Source: Synechococcaceae bacterium WBB_10_009
GTDB taxonomy: Bacteria; Cyanobacteriota; Cyanobacteriia; PCC-6307; Cyanobiaceae
DNA: 13,051 nucleotides
NCBI GenBank assembly: GCA_010030955.1
Contig: RHBP01000035.1
Span: forward strand, 1-13,051
Direction: 5' to 3'
Position numbers and translations under genes: made by a program
The notes under the pieces: model-generated
The model's input: only the letters and a program-made list of their open reading frames with translations
Databases searched by the model: none
What the model was told of the DNA's origin: nothing
Part shown: positions 1-6,436 of the stretch, in pieces
How the letters are laid out: each line of letters opens with the position of its first letter
Numbering within the stretch: the first letter of the stretch is position 1

Positions 1-856
1 GGCCGATCAGGCCTTGGGCCGCCGTGCGGCCGCGCTGCAGCCGCCAGCGGTGCAGCTGCTGGCCAAAGCGATCGGCGGCCCGCAGGCCATTGAGCCCCAG
101 CAACAGGGCGCCGTGCCCGTGCAGCAGGTTGAGCAGGGCCGTTCGCAGCGGGGCGATCTGCGGTGGCAAGGGCACGCTGCGCACCCGCCCGTCCTCCAGC
201 AGCTGGGCCTGCCGCGGCGCCGAGGCCACCGCCAGCAGGGGCAAGGGCCGGGCCGCGGCCGGCAGGCGGCGGCGGATGCTGGCCAGCAGGGCGTCGTGCT
301 CCTCGGCGGGCCAGCAATCGATGCGGTTGAGCACCAGCAGCAGCGGTTTGCCCGCCGCCAGCAGCTGCTCAAGCGCCTCCGCCTCGGGGCTGGTGAGGTC
401 GCCATCGAGCACCAGCAGCACCAGGTCCGCCCCCAGGGCCAGCCGTGCCGCCAGGCGCTGGCGGGCGTGGGCGGCGATTTCATCGATGCCGGGGGTGTCC
501 ACCAGCTCGACCCCCTCCAGCCCCGGCACGGCCACGGGCCAGGGTTCGCGCTGCTGGCGGCGGGTGCAGCCGTGGGCCACATCGGTGGCAAAGGCGCTGC
601 GGCCCAGCAGGGCATTGAGCAGGCTCGATTTGCCCACCCCCACCCGGCCGAACACGGCCACCCGCAGCCGCCGCTGCGCCAGGGCGCGCAGCTGCTGATC
701 CAGGGCCTTGAGCTCAGGCCCCAGGGCCGCCCGTTCGCGGTCGCTCAGCCGCAGCTCCGCCCGCCACTGCCGCAGCAGCAGTTCCGAGCGTTCAGCGCTG
801 GAGGGAGCACCCAAGGGGGGCGGGGCGATCGGCATGCATTGAAGCGGTTGTGCCAT
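1..856 (-). CDS. Era/HSR1-like GTPase, C-terminus cut by window edge
   Basis: Reading from the ATG at 856 there is an open frame of 285 codons running off the window start. It is a P-loop GTPase: G1 motif GRVGVGKSS at residues 70-78, G3 DTPG at 120-123, G4 NRID (an NKxD variant) at 177-180, and a possible G5 SAP near 212. A Gln/Arg/Leu-rich helical stretch (about 25-65) precedes the G domain. The layout fits the cyanobacterial Era-like GTPases that usually carry a C-terminal DUF697/YcjF-type membrane domain, but that part lies outside the window. It should bind and hydrolyse GTP; its cellular role is unknown. It is divergent from pepP with only 35 bp between the outermost likely starts. An in-frame ATG at 835 is an alternative start. 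Confidence 0.85.
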   Translation of the reverse strand, partial: MAQPLQCMPIAPPPLGAPSSAERSELLLRQWRAELRLSDRERAALGPELKALDQQLRALAQRRLRVAVFGRVGVGKSSLLNALLGRSAFATDVAHGCTRRQQREPWPVAVPGLEGVELVDTPGIDEIAAHARQRLAARLALGADLVLLVLDGDLTSPEAEALEQLLAAGKPLLLVLNRIDCWPAEEHDALLASIRRRLPAAARPLPLLAVASAPRQAQLLEDGRVRSVPLPPQIAPLRTALLNLLHGHGALLLGLNGLRAADRFGQQLHRWRLQRGRTAAQGLIG

Positions 857-885
857 CGTCGCGCTCAGGGCCGCCCACTGCCCGG

Positions 886-915
886 ATCCCGATGCCGATC
901 CCGATGCCGATCCCG
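886..915. repeat. 12-bp tandem repeat over the pepP start
   Basis: The unit ATCCCGATGCCG occurs twice in tandem (886-897, 898-909), followed by a half unit ATCCCG (910-915). Each full unit contains an in-frame ATG (892 and 904), so the protein can begin MPIPMPIP or MPIP. It is seen directly. Unit number could change by slippage without changing the frame, because 12 is a multiple of three. Confidence 0.9.
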
Positions 916-2227
916 CAGGCCGTTTATGCCGAGCGCCGCGCCCGCTTCATGGAGGCCCTGGGGGGCGCCGCGGCGGTGATCCCGGCGGCGCCGCTGGTGA
1001 CCCACCACGCCGACTGCGAATGGCCGTTTCGCCAGAACAGCGACTTCTGGTACCTCACCGGCTTTGACGAGCCGGAGGCGGTGGCCCTGTTCCTGCCCCA
1101 CCGGCCGGAGGGGGAGCGCTTTGTGTTGTTCGTGCAGCCCAAGGAGCCCAGCGCCGAGGTGTGGAATGGCTTCCGCTGGGGTTGTGAGGGGGCCGTGGAG
1201 CGGTTCGGGGCTGATCTGGCCCATCCCCGCAGCGACCTGGCCGAACGGTTGCCGGACTACCTGAAGGGGGCGGAGGGCATTGCCTTCCGGGTGGGCCGCC
1301 ATCCGGCGGTGGAACCGCTGGTGTTGCAGGCCTGGGGCGCCCAGCTCGACCGGGCCCCCCGCAGCGGCGGAGCGGCCCTGGGCTTGGTGGCCCCCTGCCC
1401 ACTGCTGCATGGGCTGCGGCTGCGCAAGGGGCCCGAGGAGCTGGATCGTCTGCGCGAGGCGGCGCGCATTTCGGCGGAGGCCCATGAGCTCGCCCGCCAG
1501 GTGGCGCGCCCGGGGATCCAGCTCCTCGGGCCCCTTGCGCAGCCGCAGCCCATGCAGCAGTGGGCAGGGGGCCCGCGGCCCCGCCTATGGCTCGATCGTG
1601 GCCGGCGGCGACAACGCCTGCGTGCTGCACTACACCGCCAACAACGCCCCCCTGCGGGACGGCGATCTGCTGCTGATCGACGCCGGCTGCTCCCTGAACG
1701 ACTACTACAACGGCGACATCACGCGCACCTTCCCGATCAACGGTTGTTTCAGCGGCGAGCAGCGCGCCCTCTACGAGCTGGTGTTGGCGGCCCAGGAGGC
1801 GGCGGTGGCGGCGGTGGCGCCGGGGCAGACCGCCGAAGGCGTGCACGACACGGCCGTGCGGGTGCTGGTGGAGGGCCTGCTGGAGCTGGGTCTGCTCAGC
1901 GGCGACGCCGACGGGATCATCGAGCGGGGGGCCTACCGCCACCTGTACATGCACCGCACCGGCCACTGGCTGGGGTTGGACGTGCACGATGTGGGTGCCT
2001 ACCGCCTCGGTGAGCACCACGTGGCCCTGGAGCCGGGCATGGTGCTCACGGTGGAGCCGGGCCTGTACGTGAGCGATCGCCTGCCGGTGCCCGAGGGGCA
2101 GCCGGCCATCGCCGAGCGTTGGAAGGGCATCGGCATCCGCATCGAGGACGACGTGGCGGTGAGCGAGCACGGCCATGAGATCCTCACCGCGGCGGCGCTC
2201 AAGGCACCGGTGGCCCTGGAGCGCTAA
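892..2227 (+). pseudogene. pepP: Xaa-Pro aminopeptidase (M24B), frame broken by an inverted copy
   Basis: Aminopeptidase P is a cytosolic Mn-dependent enzyme that removes N-terminal residues ahead of proline. The N-terminal half (creatinase-like domain, with NSDFWYLTGFDEPEA) reads from ATG 892 or 904 to about 1515. The catalytic M24 half reads one frame over from about 1568 to the TAA at 2225-2227. Its metal ligands are present: Asp in LLIDAGC, Asp in NGDITRTFP, His in HRTGHWLGLDVHD, Glu in TVEPGLY, Glu in IRIEDD. Between the halves, where homologues continue after VARPG with a helix leading to QGARGPAYGS, the sequence is the exact reverse complement of 1389-1447. This supplies unrelated residues (LLGPLAQPQPMQQW) and a +1 shift. 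Everything outside this patch looks healthy, so the lesion is recent or an assembly artefact. Its stop overlaps the convergent HAD stop by 3 bp. A GTG at 850 is a less likely start. Confidence 0.85.
1389..1573. repeat. Perfect 59-bp inverted repeat, 67-bp spacer
   Basis: Bases 1389-1447 and 1515-1573 are exact reverse complements over all 59 positions, checked base by base, and the match stops on both sides (1388/1574 and 1448/1514). The left arm is normal pepP coding sequence (CPLLHGLRLRKGPEEL). The right arm replaces coding sequence that the family would have there. The left arm is therefore the source and the right arm the inverted copy. Confidence 0.97.
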
Positions 2228-2997
2228 CCCAGCGCTTGTTCCAGCGCAGCCAGCACCGCATGGGTGCTGGGGATCACCGCATCGGCTCCGGCCTCCAGCA
2301 ACTGCGCTTCATAGCGGGTGCGCCGGGCGCGGGCTGCGGGGCTGTGCAGGTGGGGTGGCGCCACCGCCAGGCTCAACAAGCGCCGCTGGGGTGCCGCTTG
2401 CCGGGCCCGCTGCACGGTGAGCACGTCCGCCACGGTGTCCCCCAGGTAGGCCACGGGGGCGTTGGGGGCACCGCCTGCGCCGCAGAGCTCGGCGGCCAGC
2501 CGCAGCAGGCCGGTGGGGTCGGGCTTGTCGGGGGCATCGCCCATGGCGATCAGCGGCGGTGCCTCCAGCCCCAGCCGTTGCTCCAGCACGAAGCGCGCCG
2601 AGGGGGGTTCGGCGCCGCTCACGAACCCCCAGGCCACGCCGGCGGCCGTGAGCTGTTCAAACAGGCTGCGCTGCACCAGCAGCGGTTCGCTGCCGATGAA
2701 GCCCCGCCACTGGGCGGGATCGCCCTCCGGGTCGCCGCCGAAATAGAAGCCGTTGAACACCTCCACCAGGGCGTCAAAGGCGGGCAGGGGAGCGAAACCC
2801 GCCCGCCGCAGCAACTCCAGTGAGGCCTCCCAGTCGTTGTTCCAGCGGCCTTCCGCCTTCAGGGCGTCGATCGCCTCAGGCTCGGGGCGAACCCCGCTGT
2901 AGTGGTGCACCGTCTCCACGATGGCCCGCCGGTAGCTGCCCCCCACATCCCGGATCACCCCGTCGATGTCGAACAGCAGAACGGCCCGGGGCGTCAG
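2224..2997 (-). CDS. HAD-superfamily hydrolase, subfamily IA (TIGR01548-like)
   Basis: A putative phosphatase-type hydrolase of the haloacid dehalogenase superfamily; the substrate is unknown. Motif I is FDIDGVIRDVGGSYRRA, with the nucleophile Asp codon at 2968-2970. The motif II Ser lies in GFVSGAEPPS, the motif III Lys in GDAPDKPDPTG, and the motif IV acids in YLGDTVADV. The FDIDGVIRDV...SYRRAI form with a cap domain between motifs I and II resembles the cyanobacterial family TIGR01548. The start is a problem. The first GTG (2958) lies inside motif I and would delete the nucleophile, and there is no in-frame ATG, GTG or TTG upstream before the divergent gene. The CTG at 2997 gives MTPRAVLLFDIDG, a natural-looking N-terminus, so it is used here with reservation. 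The gene is convergent with pepP, sharing overlapping stop codons, and divergent from PSRP-3. Confidence 0.85.
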   Translation of the reverse strand: MTPRAVLLFDIDGVIRDVGGSYRRAIVETVHHYSGVRPEPEAIDALKAEGRWNNDWEASLELLRRAGFAPLPAFDALVEVFNGFYFGGDPEGDPAQWRGFIGSEPLLVQRSLFEQLTAAGVAWGFVSGAEPPSARFVLEQRLGLEAPPLIAMGDAPDKPDPTGLLRLAAELCGAGGAPNAPVAYLGDTVADVLTVQRARQAAPQRRLLSLAVAPPHLHSPAARARRTRYEAQLLEAGADAVIPSTHAVLAALEQALG

Positions 2998-3059
2998 GGT
3001 GGGGGCGACAGCGGCTGGTAGGTTAGTCGTTTGTGATTTCAGTCTTGAGCGCTGACACC
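2998..3059. promoter_or_regulatory. Divergent intergenic region, presumed promoters
   Basis: About 60 bp separate the two divergent genes, and the part at 3016-3045 is richer in A and T than its surroundings. Promoters for both genes would have to sit here. I see no convincing -35/-10 pair and no clear Shine-Dalgarno before the ATG at 3060. Confidence 0.3.
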
Positions 3060-3524
3060 ATGGGCACTGAGAGCGCTGAGAGCGCCGTGGCGACAGCCGC
3101 CGCTGAGGTTTCCGCTGAGGACACCACCGAGGGCCGTCCCGTGCTGCGTGGTGCCAGTGCCGTGCTGGCGGCGGCCACCATCGATGAGAACGGTGTGCCC
3201 TCCGGCCGCACCCCCAAGGCCGATGAGGGCCGTTTCCTGCTGAAGATCCTCTGGCTGCCCGACAACGTGGCCCTGGCGGTGGATCAGATCGTGGGTGGCG
3301 GCCCCAGCCCCCTCACCGCCTACTTCTTCTGGCCCCGGGAGGATGCCTGGGAAACCCTCAAGAGCGAGCTCGAGGGCAAGAGCTGGATCACCGACAACGA
3401 GCGCGTCGAGATCCTCAACAAAGCCACCGAGGTGATCAACTACTGGCAGGAGGAGGGCAAGGGCAAGAGCCTGGATGAGGCCAAGCTCAAGTTCCCCGAC
3501 GTCACCTTCTGCGGGACCGCCTGA
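3060..3524 (+). CDS. Ribosomal protein PSRP-3 / Ycf65 (cS23), small-subunit
   Basis: A 154-residue protein of the plastid-specific ribosomal protein 3 family, a component of the 30S subunit in cyanobacteria and chloroplasts. The conserved core is clear in the C-terminal two thirds: LLKILWLPDNVALAVDQ, the GGGPSPLTAYFFWPREDAW signature, LKSELEGKSWI, and a last helix ending VINYWQEEG. The first 40 or so residues are an Ala/Glu/Ser-rich low-complexity tail, as is usual for the variable N-terminus of this family. ATG 3060 is preferred over an in-frame GTG at 3033 because no conserved sequence lies between them. The gene is monocistronic, divergent from the HAD gene and convergent with the signalling operon. 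Its presence is the best taxonomic marker for a cyanobacterium here. Confidence 0.92.
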   Translation: MGTESAESAVATAAAEVSAEDTTEGRPVLRGASAVLAAATIDENGVPSGRTPKADEGRFLLKILWLPDNVALAVDQIVGGGPSPLTAYFFWPREDAWETLKSELEGKSWITDNERVEILNKATEVINYWQEEGKGKSLDEAKLKFPDVTFCGTA

Positions 3525-3528
3525 TCGC

Positions 3529-3554
3529 CAGTAGCCAGCAGTTGCCGGCTACTG
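3529..3554. terminator. Stem-loop between convergent genes
   Basis: CAGTAGCC (3529-3536) and GGCTACTG (3547-3554) form a perfect 8-bp stem with a 10-base loop, just after the PSRP-3 stop and over the stop of the operon's last gene. There is no T tract on either side, so it could be a weak bidirectional terminator or an mRNA 3'-end stabiliser rather than a classical intrinsic terminator. Confidence 0.4.
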
Positions 3555-4496
3555 ACGGGCCTTGAGCACCTGGTTGAAGCCGCTGGCGGTGATGAGCGCC
3601 GGCTGGGTGGCCGTGTCCACCACGAAGGAGCGCGACTCGCTCTGGCTGGTGCCATCGGGGTAGACAAACGTCACCACCCCCTGCAGCGACACCAAGGCAC
3701 CGCTGCGCCCGATTTCGCGCAGATCGGATACCCCCACCCGCTGGAACTGGCTGAAGAAGGCCAGGTCGAACTGGTCGGCCGCCCCACCACCGATCAGCTG
3801 CCGCGCCGCTGCGCCGTTGCCGTTGGAGAGGTCGCTGTAGAGCTGCCTCACCGTGGCGATGGCGTTGTCGAGGGCCGCCTGCTGCAGATCGGGGGCCGGT
3901 GGAGCCAGTTCCGGAGCAACGGCATCGCTGGGCGCCGCCGTGTTGCCAGCGGGTGCGCCGGTGGTGGGTTGGGTCGGTTGCGGCAGGGGCTGGCGGTTGA
4001 GCACCAGCCAGGCGATCAGCCCGGCTAGCCCCACCGCCAGCATCCCCGCCAGGAAGCCCAGGGCCGCCACCAGCCCCTGGCCTGAGGGGGCCGCTGCGGC
4101 CACAGGCGCCGGCGCGGCGACGACCGTGACCGGGTCCTCAGCAACGGCATCGGCATTGGCTGCTTCTGGGCTTTGGGCCGGCTCCGGCAGCGCCAGCAAC
4201 CCCCGCAGCACCGCATCCATGCGGGCGCAGATCGTCGGGGTGAACACGCTGTTGAGCTCCTGCTGCAGCCGCAGCAGCAGGCGCGGATCCGCCGGCAGGG
4301 GCGGCTGCTGGCCCAGGGCATGGCCGCAGGCCGGTGTCATCACCAGGTATTTCAGGGCCGGCAGCAGCGCCCCCTGGCTGTCGCCGCAGTAGTCGCCCAC
4401 CAGGGCCTGCAACCGCCGGCCGTCGCTGGCCAGGCCCCGCTCCAGATCAGCGAGAACCTGGCGCCGCAGGGCGGTCCCCAGCTGGTGGTCGTTCAT
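3549..4496 (-). CDS. Single-pass membrane protein, NTF2-like C-terminal domain
   Basis: A 315-residue protein with three parts. Residues 1-103 are a helical cytoplasmic-looking domain. A Pro/Ala-rich linker leads to one TM helix at about 141-166 (GLVAALGFLAGMLAVGLAGL). After a second Pro/Thr/Ala linker comes a C-terminal domain at about 206-315 that starts with a helix (DNAIATVRQLYSDLSNGNG) and continues with alternating strands, like NTF2/SnoaL or IMS-type extracytoplasmic domains; no catalytic residues can be assigned. The N-terminal domain resembles that of the protein at 11067-12161. ATG 4496 is chosen because GAGG lies about 10 bases upstream; a TTG at 4511 is possible. It overlaps the end of the phosphatase gene by 50 bp and is last in the operon, so it may act with the phosphatase and kinase. 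The family is not securely identified. Confidence 0.8.
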   Translation of the reverse strand: MNDHQLGTALRRQVLADLERGLASDGRRLQALVGDYCGDSQGALLPALKYLVMTPACGHALGQQPPLPADPRLLLRLQQELNSVFTPTICARMDAVLRGLLALPEPAQSPEAANADAVAEDPVTVVAAPAPVAAAAPSGQGLVAALGFLAGMLAVGLAGLIAWLVLNRQPLPQPTQPTTGAPAGNTAAPSDAVAPELAPPAPDLQQAALDNAIATVRQLYSDLSNGNGAAARQLIGGGAADQFDLAFFSQFQRVGVSDLREIGRSGALVSLQGVVTFVYPDGTSQSESRSFVVDTATQPALITASGFNQVLKARQ

Positions 4497-5697
4497 CGGC
4501 GCGAACCTCAACCGCAGGCATCTTGCCGCCTGTTTCGCGCCACAGGGTCGCCAGCTGCTGCCGCAGGGCCGGGCAGGCCGTCAGCGTGCCCCGCTGGCTG
4601 CGGGCCAGCAGGGCCCCGAGGGGGTCGCGCTGGGGTGCCGCCAGCAGGGCGGCGGCCGCGGCGGGATCGCGGCGCAGCTGCTGCAGCTGGGCGCGGCGGG
4701 GGGTGAGGTTGGCGCGGATGCGGGTGGGGTCGGCGCAGAGGGTCTGCTGCTGCAGCAGCACCGGATCCGGCGCTGGCGCGGTGGGCCGCTGCAGCAGGCG
4801 CTGGGCGGCCACCAGGCCACCGGCCAGGGCCAGGGCAGCCCCCGCCAGGGCCAGGGCGGCCCGGCGCCCCCGGGGCCGGGGGTTGGAGCCAGGCCCGGCC
4901 CGCAGGGCCATGGCCAGCGACACGTCGTCGCCGCTGCCGTCGCGGGTGATCTGCTCCAGGCCGCGCCGCAGCTGCTGCGGCTCCTCCAACTGGATCACCT
5001 GGCTGCAGAGCGCCAGGAAATCGGCATCGCTGGCGCACGACTTGCGCACCCCATCGGTCGTGAGCACCAGCGCCTGCAGCTGCCCTTGGCTGCTGAGCGG
5101 TTGCAGCTGTGCCCGCTGCGCCCAGAGGGTTTCCCCCTGGGGCAGGCAGAGGCTGGCGGTGGCCTCCCCGCCGCCGAGGCCGCCGATGCCCTCCTCCTGG
5201 CTCAGCAGCTGGGCGCCGCCACCACGGTCCACGGCCACCAGGTCCCAGTCGCCCAGCCCGGTGCAGCCCCACCACCGGGGGGCCAGCAGCAGCACCCCCA
5301 GGGTGCAGCCGTAGGCCACCGGCTCCAGCGCAGCGGCGGGATCGGGGCTGTGCTGGGGCCAGTCGGCGCTGATGGCCGCCCGCCAACGGCGGTGCACCGC
5401 GGCCGCCAACCCCTCGCGCAGCAGTTGCCGCCAGGCGCGCTCGTCGCTGAGGGGGGTGCGGCTGAGGGCGTCCGCCACCGCCGCCTGCGCCTCCGCGCAG
5501 GCCAGGGCGCTGCCCCGTTGGCTCAGCCAGGAGCGGCTGGAGCCATGGCCGTCGGCCACCGCCAGCAACTGCAGCGTCTGCCCATCGGGGCCCACCAGCT
5601 CGGTGCTGAGGCTGGCGTCCTGGCAGGGCTTGCCCTGGCGGCCATGGGCGGCGCCCAGCACGCTGCAGGCCTGCGGCGCCAGCCAGGCGGGGCTCAC
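4447..5697 (-). CDS. PP2C-family Ser/Thr phosphatase with C-terminal TM segment
   Basis: A 416-residue protein whose first 265 residues are a PPM/PP2C phosphatase domain, which removes phosphate from Ser/Thr with two metal ions. Visible motifs: GRQGKPCQDAS (19-29), ADGHGSS (48-54) with the metal Asp and the His-Gly pair, YGCTLGVLLL (129-138), GLGDWDL (147-153), TTDGV (213-217) and SGDDVSLAM (255-263). All metal-binding acids expected for the family are present. Residues 279-298 (AALALAGAALALAGGLVAAQ) form a TM helix, and about 115 residues follow with a Gln/Arg-rich helical region of unknown role. The GTG start at 5697 overlaps the vWA stop as GTGA, implying coupled translation. In place and type it matches the phosphatase of TerY-P triads and E. 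coli YegK/PphC, so the natural partner is the kinase two genes upstream. Confidence 0.92.
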   Translation of the reverse strand: MSPAWLAPQACSVLGAAHGRQGKPCQDASLSTELVGPDGQTLQLLAVADGHGSSRSWLSQRGSALACAEAQAAVADALSRTPLSDERAWRQLLREGLAAAVHRRWRAAISADWPQHSPDPAAALEPVAYGCTLGVLLLAPRWWGCTGLGDWDLVAVDRGGGAQLLSQEEGIGGLGGGEATASLCLPQGETLWAQRAQLQPLSSQGQLQALVLTTDGVRKSCASDADFLALCSQVIQLEEPQQLRRGLEQITRDGSGDDVSLAMALRAGPGSNPRPRGRRAALALAGAALALAGGLVAAQRLLQRPTAPAPDPVLLQQQTLCADPTRIRANLTPRRAQLQQLRRDPAAAAALLAAPQRDPLGALLARSQRGTLTACPALRQQLATLWRETGGKMPAVEVRADERPPAGDRPAAPGSR

Positions 5698-6419
5698 CAC
5701 ACCAGCGGCCCGACGTCGTCGGTGGGGTCGAGCACGGTGGGGGGCAGGTCGGGCAGGGGGATGTTGCCGGCGGCGGCACCCTGCACCTGGCTGGCGGGCA
5801 TCGAGGCGGCCCCCACCACGGCGGTGGAGGCCCATTGGATGTATTGGGCCAGGCTGGTGGCATTGCTGGCCTGCAGGGGCCGCCGCGGGGAGCGGCCGCC
5901 GCCGGGGGGCTCCGGCCCGATGAACTGCTGCAGCACCTCCAGGTCGGCGTCGTGCCCCAGGGCGATGGCCAGGCGCACGGCCTTCTGGGCCCAGGGCTGG
6001 CGCATCAGGGTGGCCAGGCCGGCCTCGAAGTCATCGGTGGGCTGGCCATCGGAGATCAGCACCAGCACCGGTGGCAGCGCCCGCTCCTCCATCGGCGGCG
6101 ATTGCAGCACCCCCGCCAACAGCTCCAGGGCCTCCCCCATGGCGGTGATGCCCCCGGCCTCGAGGTCGCGCCACTGCAGCTGCTGCACGGGGGTGGGCTC
6201 CTGCAGGTGCCATTCGGCGCGGTCGGCAAAGCGCACGGCCCGCACCAGCACCCGGGCCTCCGGGTTGTTCCCGGCCACCTCCGCCATGCCGGGCAGCGAT
6301 TGGCGGATGGCCTGGTTGAGGGCCTGCATCTTGCCCTGGGCCGCCATGGAGCCGGAGCAATCGCAAAGGTAGATGAAATGCAGCGGGCGGTTGCTGAGCC
6401 GAACGTTGGGGAAGGGCAT
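5694..6419 (-). CDS. vWA-domain protein, TerY/YegL-like
   Basis: A 241-residue protein made mostly of one von Willebrand factor A domain with a complete metal-ion-dependent adhesion site: DCSGS at 20-24, Thr92 in GGITAMG, and Asp124 in ISDGQPTDD. The opening RPLHFIYLCDCSGSM, followed closely by GKMQALNQAI, is typical of the TerY/YegL group, which binds partner proteins through the metal site and has no enzyme activity of its own. Residues 196-241 form a Pro/Ala-rich tail. No signal peptide or TM segment is seen, so it should be cytoplasmic. It lies 17 bp after the kinase and overlaps the phosphatase start, which fits a scaffold for the kinase and phosphatase. The ATG at 6419 gives exactly the family N-terminus. 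Confidence 0.93.
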   Translation of the reverse strand: MPFPNVRLSNRPLHFIYLCDCSGSMAAQGKMQALNQAIRQSLPGMAEVAGNNPEARVLVRAVRFADRAEWHLQEPTPVQQLQWRDLEAGGITAMGEALELLAGVLQSPPMEERALPPVLVLISDGQPTDDFEAGLATLMRQPWAQKAVRLAIALGHDADLEVLQQFIGPEPPGGGRSPRRPLQASNATSLAQYIQWASTAVVGAASMPASQVQGAAAGNIPLPDLPPTVLDPTDDVGPLVW

Positions 6420-6436
6420 GGCGGAGGGGATCCCGG

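Noticed and set aside
14..979. Plus-strand ORFs at the window start
   Set aside because: They are antisense to a GTPase with clear G1, G3 and G4 motifs and are Gln/Arg-rich shadows.
1055..2176. Minus-strand ORF of 373 codons across pepP
   Set aside because: His/Pro/Arg-rich shadow of pepP with no recognisable domain.
2220..2240. AGCGCT...AGCGCT stem-loop at the pepP/HAD convergent stops, followed by TTGTT
   Set aside because: Only six pairs made of a self-palindromic word that is common in this DNA, and no real T run.
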